A stretch of 43,062 bases of DNA from the NCBI GenBank assembly GCA_027452245.1, contig DAIDGW010000177.1:1-43062 (forward strand). The letters run 5' to 3'. Below, in pieces: positions 15,799 to 25,418 of this stretch (its first letter is position 1; each line of letters begins with the position of its first letter). This DNA is from Acidobacteriaceae bacterium. GTDB taxonomy: Bacteria; Acidobacteriota; Terriglobia; Terriglobales; Acidobacteriaceae. The position numbers and the translations under genes are program-made. The notes under the pieces were generated by a model. The model did no database searches. It saw only the letters and a program-made list of their open reading frames with translations, and was not told where the DNA came from.

Positions 15799-16322
15799 AT
15801 ATTGCCATTACACTCGTCATTCTCGCTGCCCTCGCGCTGGTTTTTGTTCTGCGTTTTGCAATTGTGCGCGGTTTGCAGCGCGACAGCTACAGCCTTCAAG
15901 TTCAGGCAGTTGATGTCCAGGCATTCCGAAATTTGATCAGTCCCGCGGAGAACGAATACCTCCGACAAAGGCTTCCTGCCGCGGATTTTCGCCGGGTGCA
16001 GCGCGAACGTCTACGCGCAACAGCAGCATATATCCAAGAGGTGTCTGGCAATGCGGCGCAATTGATTCGCATTGGTGAAGCTGCGCTGGCCTCTGGCGAT
16101 TCGCGTACTGCTCAGGCCGGCGGGGAGCTGGTAAACAACGCGATCCTGATCCGCCGAAATGCTTCTTTTGCCTTGCTGCGAATCTATGTGGCGCTAGTGT
16201 GGCCCTATGGGACAGCGGGTGTCGGCAAATTTGTCGATAACTACGAGCGCTTAAGCGGGACGGCGATGTTGCTGGGCCGCTTGCAGAATCCAGCGATAGC
16301 TTTTCGGCCGTCGGCTCATTAG
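15795..16322 (+). CDS. Single-TM protein of unknown function, coupled to the membrane gene
   Basis: A 175-aa protein with one N-terminal membrane anchor (residues 4-24, ITLVILAALALVFVLRFAIV) and a mainly helical remainder (residues 35-175) rich in Arg, Ala and Gln. The helical part would face the cytoplasm or periplasm, depending on topology. Its ATG overlaps the previous stop in ATGA, which supports co-translation. No domain recognised. A strong hairpin follows the stop by 9 bases, ending the cluster. Confidence 0.7.
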   Translation: MNIAITLVILAALALVFVLRFAIVRGLQRDSYSLQVQAVDVQAFRNLISPAENEYLRQRLPAADFRRVQRERLRATAAYIQEVSGNAAQLIRIGEAALASGDSRTAQAGGELVNNAILIRRNASFALLRIYVALVWPYGTAGVGKFVDNYERLSGTAMLLGRLQNPAIAFRPSAH

Positions 16323-16331
16323 CAGCGCGAG

Positions 16332-16380
16332 AAGGTAATGGCCCGGGAAGGTAGGGTACCTTGGGCATTACCCTTTATTC
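16332..16380 (+). terminator. Long hairpin terminating the 15034-16322 transcript
   Basis: GGTAATG, CCC and AAGGTA (16332-16351, with two small bulges) pair with TACCTT, GGG and CATTACC (16355-16370) around a GGG loop. A pyrimidine-rich CTTTATTCTTCCTTC follows. The T-run is imperfect, but the stem is strong. Confidence 0.55.
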
Positions 16381-16519
16381 TTCCTTCTTGTTTTTGGGCA
16401 TCTTCTTGATGTAAAAAGCCAGCGAGACTGATCCTCCAGACATTGGTGTGCACTTCGGCGACTGCCATGTGGCATTTCGAGCGCCGTTCACTCGCCCTAG
16501 CGAGTCCAGGGAGAACTCT

Positions 16520-19500
16520 ATGACAGTCAAGATGAAAGTCGTCTCCATGTGGTTGGTGATGGTGATTTTTTCAACAGCCGCCTTCTGTCAAGGTGGTGTC
16601 GCCACAGGCGATCTCCGGGTGACGGTGAAGGATCCAAAGGGCAACGGAGTCCCTAACGCGACGGTGGTCGTGCGGGATGTTGCAAAGGGGTTGGAGCGCG
16701 GCACGACCAGCGATTCTCAGGGAAACTACAGCGCACGTCTGCTGCCGCCGGGTACTTACACCGTCGTTGTGAATGCCCCCGGCTTTGCGCAAGTCGAGAA
16801 CAGGGGAGTGACCATCACAGTAGGACAGTTGGCCGAACTTCCTATAACCCTTTCCGTGGCGGAAGGCAAAGAGGTTGTGACGGTGACCTCCGAGGCCGAA
16901 CTCGTCGAAACATCCCGCAGTTCGACCACCGACACAATCGGGCAACGTCGAATCGATAATCTGCCGATCAATGGCCGCGATTACATCAATTTCACACTTA
17001 CGGACTCCCAGGTGGTCCGTGACAACGCTCCGAATACCGGTGCCGCTCCAACTTCTGGATTGAATATGAGCGGGCAGCGTGCGCGCTCAAACCTGGTAAA
17101 CGTTGACGGCGCGGATGCCACCGACAATTCTGTAAACGGTGTGCGCTCGACCGTTTCTCAGGAGGCCGTGCAGGAGTTTCAGATTATCACCAACAGCTAC
17201 GCTCCAGAGTACGGCCGTGCGGCTGGCGGTGTAGTGAATATCATCACGCGCTCGGGATCGAATCAATTCCACGGCGACGCTTTTGGCTTTTTGCGCAATC
17301 GGAATTTTCAGGCAGTCAACCCATTCAGCACCGTTCCCAATCCCGCCTATACGCGGGTACAGGCTGGCGTTGCTTTCGGCGGCCCGATCAAGAGAGACAA
17401 GACGTATTACTTCTTCTCGTACGAAGTGACACGCCGCCACGAAACCGGATTCTCCAGCATCGGGCAGAACAACTTTGGGCTGGTTCCGTTCGACACCGTG
17501 CAGGTTGGTCAGCCCTTTGGCACACTCCAATTGACTCCCGATCAGGTGTCGTTTCTCACGAATCCAACTGTCCTAGGAACCGAGGCGCTTTCACCGGCTT
17601 ACGCTCAAGAAGTTGCCCAATACACGGCTCTCGCCGGGGCCTCGTCCGGACAGGCGATTCATGGAGCGTGGCCCACACAATTGGTTCAGGCGTCTACGTT
17701 GGGGGCACTTTCGTCGTGGGCTGGATTCCCAACCAGTTGTGCCCCTCCGGGGCCCTGCGCTCCCGTACCCTCCTCGTTTCAGACGCTGGCCTCGCAAATT
17801 GGCAACTTCCCGGTTTTCGAAGGAACCAGCATTTACTCGTTGCGTCTCGATCATAATTTCAGCACGAGCAATCGCCTGACTTTGCGTGGAGAGGTCAGCC
17901 CCAGCACGATCACCGGCATCGAAGTCAGCGGACAGGATCAACCCTTCGGCCAAAACGCATACTCTCGCACCTCTGAGCAGACGTTCCGCGACGTCGAAGT
18001 TACCGGTCAGGACACGTGGTCGATTGGGACTAACAAGATCAATGAGCTGCGGTTCCAGTATTCGCGGCGCGGACTTTCGTATTTCTACAACACGCAAATT
18101 CCAGGCGGATCGGATCCCGCCGTCAATATTCCGGGCTACGCCTATTTCGGACGGGAACCCTATTCCTACATTCAGCGAACCGAGCAGCGATACCAAGTCA
18201 CGGACAATTTTTCGTGGACCATGGGAACCCATGAAACCAAGTTCGGGGTGGATTTCAACTATCTTCCCCTGACTGCAATTTTCACCGTCAACTACGGTGG
18301 CGTCTACGATTTCGGAGCGTTCAGCGCCACGAATCTTGGCTTCGTCACACCCACCGGCCTCCCGTCATTTCCCGGCCTTTCGCCAGTGCAGGCCTATGGT
18401 GCCGGTTTGCCGGGCGACTTCATCCAGGGGCTTGGCAGTCCAAGCGATTCTTTCCGCAACATTCCGATCGGAGCGTTTTGGCAGGATTCCTGGCATGTCC
18501 GCCCGAACCTGACCTTGAATTATGGGATTCGCTACGATGTCGAAATTCCCCCCACTTTCAAGTCGCCAACAGCTCTGGCGCAGGCAGGATACAAGTTCCT
18601 GGGCCTGCAGAAGGGAATTCAGGCGGATACGAATAACGTGGCGCCACGAATTGGCCTGGCATGGGATCCCAAGGGCGACGGCAAGACTGTCGTCCGCGCG
18701 TCGTATGGAATGTTCTACGACCACCCTCTGCTCGGCCTGTACTTTCTCGGGGATGCCTCGGACGGTTCAACCAGCGGACAGCTGGCCTTCGCGGGGACCG
18801 GGCTTTGCAGCGGAGCCGGCAATCCCGGAAATCTGAACGCGATCACGATTTTCCAGGGCCTGCCCATCAATCAAGGTGGATCACCCTGTTCTGTTTCCAC
18901 CAACGCCGGCACTCTCAATGCGCTTGGATATCTGCCGAACAAACAGCAGTTTCAATCTCTCAACTTTCCGCAGTCAGTGTTCCTGAACCAGAACTACCTG
19001 AACCCGTCGACGTTCCTGCCGCTGGGCTTCCAGCCATTCGGCTATCCGCAGTCAGCTAATTTTGTTTACGCCTACTCGCAACAGGCGAACCTGACCGTTG
19101 AGAAGGATTTAGGCGACGGATACGCGTTCAGCCTTGCCTACAACTTCAACGGCGGACGTCACCTGAACCGTCCGATCAATGCGAACACGATTCGCGGCGA
19201 TCTGATGATGAAAAATTACGCCGCTGCCCTCGCTGCAGGGCAGACTCCAAGCAGCCCATTCACGGTCACCGGATGCGGAGTTACCCCCACCGGTACGCCT
19301 TACGTGGACTCCTCGATGATGAACTTCTTCCGGCCATCCGGGCTCAATCCTTCGATTGCCGCGGCCTATCTGGCGAGCGGCGGCGCACCCTGCGTCACAC
19401 TGGCACAGCAGATACTGCAGAGTCTGGCCGGCCAAGGCTTCAACACAACCTGCAATCCTGGCACGCTTGCGGGTTGCATCCCATTCGGAGACATGGATGC

Positions 19501-20233
19501 AAACTACTCGAACGGAAGCTCCGTGTACCATGGCCTCAGCGCTAACCTGCACAAGCGTTTCGGCGGCCATTATGAGTTGGTCGCTTCTTATACCTGGTCT
19601 CACGCGATCGATGACTCGACCGACCTGCAATCAACCCTGACTCCGCAGGATAGCTACTATCCGGGCCTTGAGCGGTCCACATCTCTTTTCGACGAGCGTC
19701 ACCGCTTCGTGTTCAGCGGCGTTTATCAAACGGGCAAGGTGGGGAGAGGATTTGAGCGTGCCGTTTTCAGTGACTGGACTGTCGCTCCGTTGATTGAATT
19801 TGCCTCCGGTCGGCCATTCAACATCATCACCGGGAATGGCGACAACCTTCAGCTTTCCTCGTTAACTGGACGTCCGAACACGTTCGTCAACCCGAATTGC
19901 GGCAATGCCTATCCAGCGATACCCTCGAAATACTCGCCGACGGGAGTTTTGCAAGAAGTCTGCCCTGCGGACTTTAACGGCACCTTGCTTTCCCTTGACG
20001 GCAATCTCGGACGTAATGCTGGACTCACTCCTTGGGTTGTGTTCGACGACATGCGGATCGCGAAGCGGGTTTACTTCGGGGAACGCTATTATCTCGAACT
20101 CATTACGGACATGTTCAACATCGCCAACAAAATGAACGTCTCTGCCGTTAGCCCGCTCTTTACGAATGCAGGCGAACCGACCGCGGCATATGATCCTCGG
20201 CAATTCCAGTTTGCAATGAAGTTCTATTGGTGA
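16520..20233 (+). CDS. TonB-dependent-receptor-like outer membrane protein with carboxypeptidase-regulatory domain
   Basis: A 1,237-aa protein of the Oar-like type expanded in Acidobacteriota. A signal peptide (1-24) is followed by a carboxypeptidase-regulatory-like beta-sandwich (about 28-115; TGDLRVTVKDPKGNGVPNAT, SDSQGNYSARLLPPGTYTV). Next comes a plug region (about 125-260; LPINGRDYINF, NVDGADATDN, EYGRAAGGVVNIITRSGSN) and a large beta-barrel ending FAMKFYW, an outer-membrane C-terminus with terminal aromatic. I chose the ATG at 16520, with AGGGAGA upstream, over one at 16448. These proteins are thought to take up or bind large substrates such as oligosaccharides; no substrate genes adjoin it. 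Confidence 0.9.
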   Translation: MTVKMKVVSMWLVMVIFSTAAFCQGGVATGDLRVTVKDPKGNGVPNATVVVRDVAKGLERGTTSDSQGNYSARLLPPGTYTVVVNAPGFAQVENRGVTITVGQLAELPITLSVAEGKEVVTVTSEAELVETSRSSTTDTIGQRRIDNLPINGRDYINFTLTDSQVVRDNAPNTGAAPTSGLNMSGQRARSNLVNVDGADATDNSVNGVRSTVSQEAVQEFQIITNSYAPEYGRAAGGVVNIITRSGSNQFHGDAFGFLRNRNFQAVNPFSTVPNPAYTRVQAGVAFGGPIKRDKTYYFFSYEVTRRHETGFSSIGQNNFGLVPFDTVQVGQPFGTLQLTPDQVSFLTNPTVLGTEALSPAYAQEVAQYTALAGASSGQAIHGAWPTQLVQASTLGALSSWAGFPTSCAPPGPCAPVPSSFQTLASQIGNFPVFEGTSIYSLRLDHNFSTSNRLTLRGEVSPSTITGIEVSGQDQPFGQNAYSRTSEQTFRDVEVTGQDTWSIGTNKINELRFQYSRRGLSYFYNTQIPGGSDPAVNIPGYAYFGREPYSYIQRTEQRYQVTDNFSWTMGTHETKFGVDFNYLPLTAIFTVNYGGVYDFGAFSATNLGFVTPTGLPSFPGLSPVQAYGAGLPGDFIQGLGSPSDSFRNIPIGAFWQDSWHVRPNLTLNYGIRYDVEIPPTFKSPTALAQAGYKFLGLQKGIQADTNNVAPRIGLAWDPKGDGKTVVRASYGMFYDHPLLGLYFLGDASDGSTSGQLAFAGTGLCSGAGNPGNLNAITIFQGLPINQGGSPCSVSTNAGTLNALGYLPNKQQFQSLNFPQSVFLNQNYLNPSTFLPLGFQPFGYPQSANFVYAYSQQANLTVEKDLGDGYAFSLAYNFNGGRHLNRPINANTIRGDLMMKNYAAALAAGQTPSSPFTVTGCGVTPTGTPYVDSSMMNFFRPSGLNPSIAAAYLASGGAPCVTLAQQILQSLAGQGFNTTCNPGTLAGCIPFGDMDANYSNGSSVYHGLSANLHKRFGGHYELVASYTWSHAIDDSTDLQSTLTPQDSYYPGLERSTSLFDERHRFVFSGVYQTGKVGRGFERAVFSDWTVAPLIEFASGRPFNIITGNGDNLQLSSLTGRPNTFVNPNCGNAYPAIPSKYSPTGVLQEVCPADFNGTLLSLDGNLGRNAGLTPWVVFDDMRIAKRVYFGERYYLELITDMFNIANKMNVSAVSPLFTNAGEPTAAYDPRQFQFAMKFYW

Positions 20234-21126
20234 TTCCCGTGACGCTCCGTGCCTGAACTCGGACTGCCGCAAGGGTCCGGGTGCGATGGCGGTTGCTGTG
20301 CAGCGGATTTCTTTGCCTCATTGATACTCGTGAGTCGTATGACCGCGGCGGCCGCGGTATAGCGCACGTGCACATTGGAGTCGAAGAAACCAAACTCCAC
20401 AGTCTCCATGTATGCCGGATCGCCGCGTTGGGCCAGCGCCTCGATCGACGCCGCGCGTACGATCCAGTCTTTATCCTGAGTTGCCTCGGCCAAAGCCACC
20501 CCGCTGGCGGGATCCGGATCATGTGCCAGAAAACTGGCCGCAATGGCACGCACCGGGTTCGGGTTTTTTTTATGCGTGTACTGCCAGGCGTCCCACCCGA
20601 TACCAGCAAACGGGATATACCCGATCCCTGTCTCGAAGCCGATCCGGGCCATTTGTTTGGGATCACGCAGCGTATCCATCTGCTGGGCGATCAACCCATC
20701 GGCTTTTCGGCTGCCGGTCAAAACGTCATAATAGACCGCATAGGCGGAGGTATTGTCCTTTAACTCTCGCAATGAATGGGCTGCCGCCATCACAACTACG
20801 AGCTTCGGATCGGAGATTATCTTCCGTAATCTGGGGATCGACTCAGTAGCTTTCATTTGGCCCAATGCGGTGGCTGCCGCGGCCCGGACTGCCGGATTGG
20901 GGTCGTCCAACGCTGCTTCGGCGATCTCCCGGGCGTGCGGATCGTCGTTCAGCAAGCCGAGGGCGCGCACACTGACGGCACGCAAGGACGCGCTCTTCGA
21001 TTTTGCTGCGTCTTCAAACATTGCCCAGGCCTTTTCCTGTCCAGTAACAGCATAGGCGGGGTGCATCCCCAGCGTTAACAAAGAGGCGCAGACTCCCGTC
21101 AGAAGAAATCTACGATGCGCGGACAC
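20224..21126 (-). CDS. Secreted HEAT-repeat protein
   Basis: A 300-aa protein with a signal peptide (VSAHRRFLLTGVCASLLTL to YA) and HEAT/PBS-lyase-type helical repeats. The clearest units are at DDPNPAVRAAAATALGQ, DPKLVVVMAAAHSLREL, DKDWIVRAASIEALAQRGD and DSNVHVRYTAAAAVIRL. Such repeats form protein-binding solenoids. The start is GTG at 21126, with GGAGG five bases upstream; the frame is open to 21171, but that extension is hydrophilic and would bury the signal peptide. Its stop overlaps the receptor gene end by 10 bp on the opposite strand. Partner unknown. Confidence 0.8.
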   Translation of the reverse strand: MSAHRRFLLTGVCASLLTLGMHPAYAVTGQEKAWAMFEDAAKSKSASLRAVSVRALGLLNDDPHAREIAEAALDDPNPAVRAAAATALGQMKATESIPRLRKIISDPKLVVVMAAAHSLRELKDNTSAYAVYYDVLTGSRKADGLIAQQMDTLRDPKQMARIGFETGIGYIPFAGIGWDAWQYTHKKNPNPVRAIAASFLAHDPDPASGVALAEATQDKDWIVRAASIEALAQRGDPAYMETVEFGFFDSNVHVRYTAAAAVIRLTSINEAKKSAAQQPPSHPDPCGSPSSGTERHGNHQ

Positions 21127-21139
21127 GAGAACCTCCGGT

Positions 21140-21184
21140 TCACACGGCAATCTGCCCTGCAGGCAGGGCACCGCTCGGGTGTGA
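21140..21184. promoter_or_regulatory. Nested hairpin in the leader of the HEAT-repeat gene
   Basis: TGCCCTGC (21153-21160) and GCAGGGCA (21163-21170) form an 8-bp inverted repeat with a 2-base centre. Outer arms TCACAC (21140-21145) and GTGTGA (21179-21184) could extend it. It sits just upstream of the ribosome binding site on the minus strand and lacks a T-run, so it is not a clear terminator. Confidence 0.35.
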
Positions 21185-21244
21185 GATGCATTCTGCGATG
21201 GAAATGACTAACTGGCAAATCCCGATAGTCAAGCGCCGGAAAGA

Positions 21245-22432
21245 TTAATTCGCGATGGACGACCAGTCTACGAGTTGCACTGGGCGGCCGTCCCGTACGA
21301 TTGTGGGATATACGCTGCTGAACCCTTTGTGCTCAGTGGCGCTGTATTTGAGCTCTAGTTTTGGACCCAGTCCCAAATCCATCCCGTGAATGGATTCAAT
21401 CGCCCGGATGAAATTCTCGCGCGTGAGATCTTTCCCGGCGCGTTTCAGTCCTTCGACGATAACCATGGCATCGACAAATCCCTCCAGGCTCACGAAGCTC
21501 TCCGGAGTGGCTGGATAGTATTTGCGCAGGCATTCCCCGTACAGGGCGACCGCCGGGTACTCGGTGCGATCATAGGGCGGGACGACTTGCGTGATGATCG
21601 TGCCGTTGGCATCGTTACCCGCTTCCTTGATGAACTCTTCTGTGCCGACGAAGGATACCGTCAAGAACTGAGGATGCCAGCCCCCGGCATGAGCCTGTTT
21701 CTCGATGGCCGCCACCGGAGCATAAGGCCCGGCAAGGATCACGGCCTGCGGACGCGTGGCCATCACTTCCTTGAGCCCGGCCTCTACCTCAACCGTATTA
21801 CGTGGAAATGTTCCTAGTGCTACGGGCGCTGACGAATGTTTCTGCAGTGCCAGCTTTACTCCTGCCAGCACGGCCTTACCGAAGGCGTCATCCTGATAAA
21901 TGACCGCAATCTTGCGAATGTTGGCTTCCCACAGCTTATCCACCTGTTCACGGGTTTCGTCATAATATGAGGCGCGCACGTTAATGATGTAGTGCTTGAG
22001 CGGCTCATAAAGCATCTGTGCCCCGGTGAACAGTCCCACCACGGGAATCTTCTCCTGTTCCGCCATTGGCACATATTTAGCTGCCGTCGGCGTCCCTACA
22101 AAAAAGCCCAAGGCGAAGACGCCTTCCTTCGTCATGCGATGAAAACACGCCGGAGCCTTGTCGGGATCATAACCATCATCGAAGGCCAGAAGTTGAACTT
22201 TCCTGCCGAAAACGCCTCCCTGATCGTTGATGTAATGCAGGTATGCAGAGGCCCCCAGTACCGTCTGGCTTCCCAGAAAGCGAGCCGGCCCGTCCAATGC
22301 GGAGCACGATCCAAGGAGGATGCTGTTGTTCGTAACTCCAGGAGTTTGAGAAACAGCTGTGCTGCTGATAACTAGCGTCAGCAGAAACAAGGCAGAGCAA
22401 ATACAAATGGACTTCGCCCTGAGTCCGTTCAT
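21245..22432 (-). CDS. ABC transporter substrate-binding protein (LivK/Peripla_BP_6 type)
   Basis: A 395-aa secreted solute-binding protein. The signal peptide is about residues 1-29. The mature part follows the branched-chain amino-acid binding fold: ILLGSCSALDGPARFLG, AYLHYINDQGGVFGRKVQLL, DDGYDPDKA, and IAVIYQDDAFGKAVLAGVK at the second lobe. Relatives bind amino acids, amides or aromatic compounds. No permease or ATPase gene lies next to it, so it either serves a transporter encoded elsewhere or acts as a sensor component. There is no lipobox; the cysteines in the signal region do not form LxxC before the mature part. Confidence 0.88.
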   Translation of the reverse strand: MNGLRAKSICICSALFLLTLVISSTAVSQTPGVTNNSILLGSCSALDGPARFLGSQTVLGASAYLHYINDQGGVFGRKVQLLAFDDGYDPDKAPACFHRMTKEGVFALGFFVGTPTAAKYVPMAEQEKIPVVGLFTGAQMLYEPLKHYIINVRASYYDETREQVDKLWEANIRKIAVIYQDDAFGKAVLAGVKLALQKHSSAPVALGTFPRNTVEVEAGLKEVMATRPQAVILAGPYAPVAAIEKQAHAGGWHPQFLTVSFVGTEEFIKEAGNDANGTIITQVVPPYDRTEYPAVALYGECLRKYYPATPESFVSLEGFVDAMVIVEGLKRAGKDLTRENFIRAIESIHGMDLGLGPKLELKYSATEHKGFSSVYPTIVRDGRPVQLVDWSSIAN

Positions 22433-22582
22433 GGCTTCTCCTCACCGCATCGGGTGGACCGTGGATGTTGTACAGATTGTCCCCAGATCTATGGAATTGT
22501 GGCACGACGGCTTGCGGAGCAACAGGGAAGCAGCCCGAGAGGGCCTTCCCAAAGTAACCAAAAGCATTGCCCGCACTTACAG

Positions 22583-23935
22583 TTAACGTCGTTTCTTCCG
22601 GCCGCCGCTTTTCGAAACTTTAGTTTTGTGGCGAGAAGGTCGTTGCGGAAATACTCGCGCGAAAATCTTGTCCACATTTGCAAGCTGGCGCTTGAGATCG
22701 AATGCATACTCGACTTGCTTGCGCGGCACTCGCGAGGCGATCTCATGATCGGCAAGCACGAGCTGCCGGAAGTCGAGGTTCTCTTTCCATGCCCGCATTG
22801 CGTGCCCCTGGACAAGCCGGTAAGCATCCTCTCGGGAAACCCCATGCTCAACCAGGTCCAGAAGCAACTGGCCGCTGAAAATCAGGCCTCGAGTGCTATC
22901 CAGATTTGCGCGCATCCGCTCCGGATACACGAACATGGTTTCAATCAGATTTGAGGTCTTGCTAAGCAGATAATTCACCAACGTGGTTGAGTCGGGCAAG
23001 ATGACTCTCTCCACCGATGAGTGCGAGATGTCACGTTCGTGCCAGAGCGCGACGTTCTCAAAACCCGCCTGCGCATTGGACCGCACAACCCTCGCCAGGC
23101 CGCTGATCTGTTCGCAAGTCACCGGATTTCGCTTGTGCGGCATCGCCGAGGAGCCCTTCTGTTTCTCGCTGAAAAACTCTTCCGCCTCCCGTACCTCGGT
23201 TCTCTGCAGGTGGCGAATCTCGGTGGCAATCTTGTCGAGCGTTGAAGCGATTACCGCCAGTGTTGCAAGATAATGTGCGTGCCGGTCTCGTTGAATGACC
23301 TGCGATGATACGGCTGCCGCCTTCAGCCCGAGACGAGCGCAAATTTTCTCTTCGATCTCGGGTGTCAGGTGGGCGAAGATTCCCACCGCTCCCGAAAACT
23401 TGCCCACGCGCAGGTCTTCCGCAGCCGCGGCAAACCGCGCGATGTTCCTCAGGGTTTCCGAATACCAGTTCGCCAGTTTGAACCCAAACGTGATCGGCTC
23501 GGCATGGATGCCGTGCGTCCGCCCGACCATGGGCGTGTCTTTAAATTCCCAGGCACGGCGCTCCAGAACCTCAGCCAGCCGTTCCAGATCTTGGGCAATC
23601 TGCTGGGAGGCCTGGGTGATCAGCAGTGCTTGCGCCGTATCCACCACGTCATTCGAAGTCAGGCCATAGTGGAACCAGCGGGAGTCGGGGCCAACGATTT
23701 CGGCGACCGCTGTGGTGAACGCGATCACGTCATGCTTCACTTCCGCTTCAATCTCGTAAATGCGTTCCACCCGGAAGTCGGCGCGCTCGCGGATGGCTCG
23801 GGCGGCGCTCTTCGGAACCATGCCAGCTTCCGCCAGCGTTTCGGTCGCCGCGACCTCTACGGCCAGCCAGGTGCGGAACCGGTTTTCATCACTCCAGATG
23901 CGGCCCATTTCGGGGCGGGTATAGCGCGGGATCAA
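22583..23935 (-). CDS. purB: Adenylosuccinate lyase
   Basis: A 450-aa fumarase-superfamily lyase acting twice in purine synthesis: SAICAR to AICAR, and adenylosuccinate to AMP. The superfamily signature GSSAMPHKRNP is intact, the catalytic-histidine region reads GRTHGIHAEPITFG, and the substrate region reads TSNDVVDTAQ. The N-terminus IPRYTRPEMGRIWSDENRF is the usual PurB start. That puts the initiator at TTG 23935, with AGGAG seven bases upstream, rather than the longer frame to 23998. The last 12 residues are a basic tail (KSGGRKKRR). No other purine genes are nearby. Confidence 0.93.
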   Translation of the reverse strand: MIPRYTRPEMGRIWSDENRFRTWLAVEVAATETLAEAGMVPKSAARAIRERADFRVERIYEIEAEVKHDVIAFTTAVAEIVGPDSRWFHYGLTSNDVVDTAQALLITQASQQIAQDLERLAEVLERRAWEFKDTPMVGRTHGIHAEPITFGFKLANWYSETLRNIARFAAAAEDLRVGKFSGAVGIFAHLTPEIEEKICARLGLKAAAVSSQVIQRDRHAHYLATLAVIASTLDKIATEIRHLQRTEVREAEEFFSEKQKGSSAMPHKRNPVTCEQISGLARVVRSNAQAGFENVALWHERDISHSSVERVILPDSTTLVNYLLSKTSNLIETMFVYPERMRANLDSTRGLIFSGQLLLDLVEHGVSREDAYRLVQGHAMRAWKENLDFRQLVLADHEIASRVPRKQVEYAFDLKRQLANVDKIFARVFPQRPSRHKTKVSKSGGRKKRR

Positions 23936-24045
23936 CGAATCTCTCCTGAAAAGTAAGTGAAATGCGGGACTCAGGATTCTAGAACGGACGGGTGTCAACA
24001 GGCCAGTACGAATCCGGCGTGCTAAAGTGCAAACTTGGCAGAGGC

Positions 24046-25413
24046 CTATACTTCCTGTACTTTTGCCCCTTCATGCAGCCGCTGGTCGCCGGAAGCGGAT
24101 GCGTCGCCCGAGACGGCATAGGCTACCGCCGCCCCAATCAAGGCGGGAACGATGAAAGCATGTCCTCCCGTAGCCTCGGCCACGAAGACCACGGCGGCAA
24201 GCGGAGTTTTGTAGCCTGCTGAGATAAATGACGCCATGCCTACTGCGGCATACAAACCCAAAACATGGCTATGCGCAATGGATTGGGCGAATGCCGTGCC
24301 GATGCTTCCTCCGGTGAGGAACAGAGGAACGAACATGGCGCTGACGCCGCCGGGCCCGAGCGTAAACAGCGTCGCCGCGAGCTTCAGCACGCTGAATACC
24401 GCAAGTTCAGAACTAGTATGAGCCTGTCCGAGAATATAGCCGACCGCCTCGTAATTCGGCCCCAGGGGCACCAACTTTCCTGGATAGACGTGCAGAAACA
24501 GCAATCCGCACAGGCCGGTCAGAAAACCGCCAATGGTCAACTTTCCCCAGTGTGGAAAGTGCCAGTTCACGAAAAACGTTCGTGCCCGGCGGAACGTGAT
24601 TACGAAGACCATGGCTATCAGGCCAATGATCAGTCCGAGGAGTGCGCTCCAGTAAAGATCATGCCGCGTGAACGACGTTGCGCCGGAAAAGTCGAAAAGC
24701 GGAGCTGCTCCCAGAAACGAGCTCAGCGTGACGAACGACACGACGGATGCGATCAGCGACGGCACCAGCGCTTCATGCGCCAGGTCATCGCGATACGGCA
24801 TCTCCAGGGCGAAGACGATTCCGGTGAGCGGCGCGCGGAATACGGCCGACATGCCCGCCGCTGCGCCGCAGATCAACATGATCCGGCGATCACGATCCGT
24901 CAGCCGGATGCGCCGAAGCTTCGTCCACAGCCATGATCCAATGGCGCCGCCACCGTAGATACTCGGTCCTTCGAGGGCAGCGCTGCCACCAAAACCGACT
25001 GTGGCGATGGCCGCCGCCAGTTTTGGCAGGAAATAGCGGGCGTCAACTTCGCCTTCATGCTCGTGATAGGAGCGGATAATTTCTTCCGTGGAATGTTCAT
25101 CGGGATCCGGAGTAAGAAACTGCATGATCAGCCCGGTGACGATGAATCCAAAAACCAGGCCCGGAACGATCGCCCAGTGGTGCTGCAGGAAATACGCCAG
25201 CACCACGGGCCACAATTTCCCCAGGATGATGACTACGATTGCCGTAATCACTAGGCCTGTAACCAGCCCGATAATGGGAGCGATGATCAACCATTTGCGG
25301 AGATCGCGGGCATACACCGCCGTCAGGTCTTCCCGTACAAGCGAGAGCGGCTTGCGCAGCCACGGATGAGTCGGAAAGAACTTCGTTTTGTAACGACGGG
25401 TCGATGTGTTCAT
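24046..25413 (-). CDS. ClC-family chloride channel/antiporter
   Basis: A 455-aa membrane protein with about 10-12 hydrophobic helices. The ClC selectivity region reads GSAALEGPSIYGGGAIGS; Glu148 lies at the position of the gating glutamate, retained here. GGVSAMFVPLFLTGG matches the later GxFxP-type motif. Retention of the gate fits either a Cl-/H+ antiporter or a gated channel; the internal proton glutamate could not be placed with confidence. It starts five bases after the MarR gene stop, so the two form one operon. There are no C-terminal CBS domains. Confidence 0.9.
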   Translation of the reverse strand: MNTSTRRYKTKFFPTHPWLRKPLSLVREDLTAVYARDLRKWLIIAPIIGLVTGLVITAIVVIILGKLWPVVLAYFLQHHWAIVPGLVFGFIVTGLIMQFLTPDPDEHSTEEIIRSYHEHEGEVDARYFLPKLAAAIATVGFGGSAALEGPSIYGGGAIGSWLWTKLRRIRLTDRDRRIMLICGAAAGMSAVFRAPLTGIVFALEMPYRDDLAHEALVPSLIASVVSFVTLSSFLGAAPLFDFSGATSFTRHDLYWSALLGLIIGLIAMVFVITFRRARTFFVNWHFPHWGKLTIGGFLTGLCGLLFLHVYPGKLVPLGPNYEAVGYILGQAHTSSELAVFSVLKLAATLFTLGPGGVSAMFVPLFLTGGSIGTAFAQSIAHSHVLGLYAAVGMASFISAGYKTPLAAVVFVAEATGGHAFIVPALIGAAVAYAVSGDASASGDQRLHEGAKVQEV

Positions 25414-25418
25414 GATTT

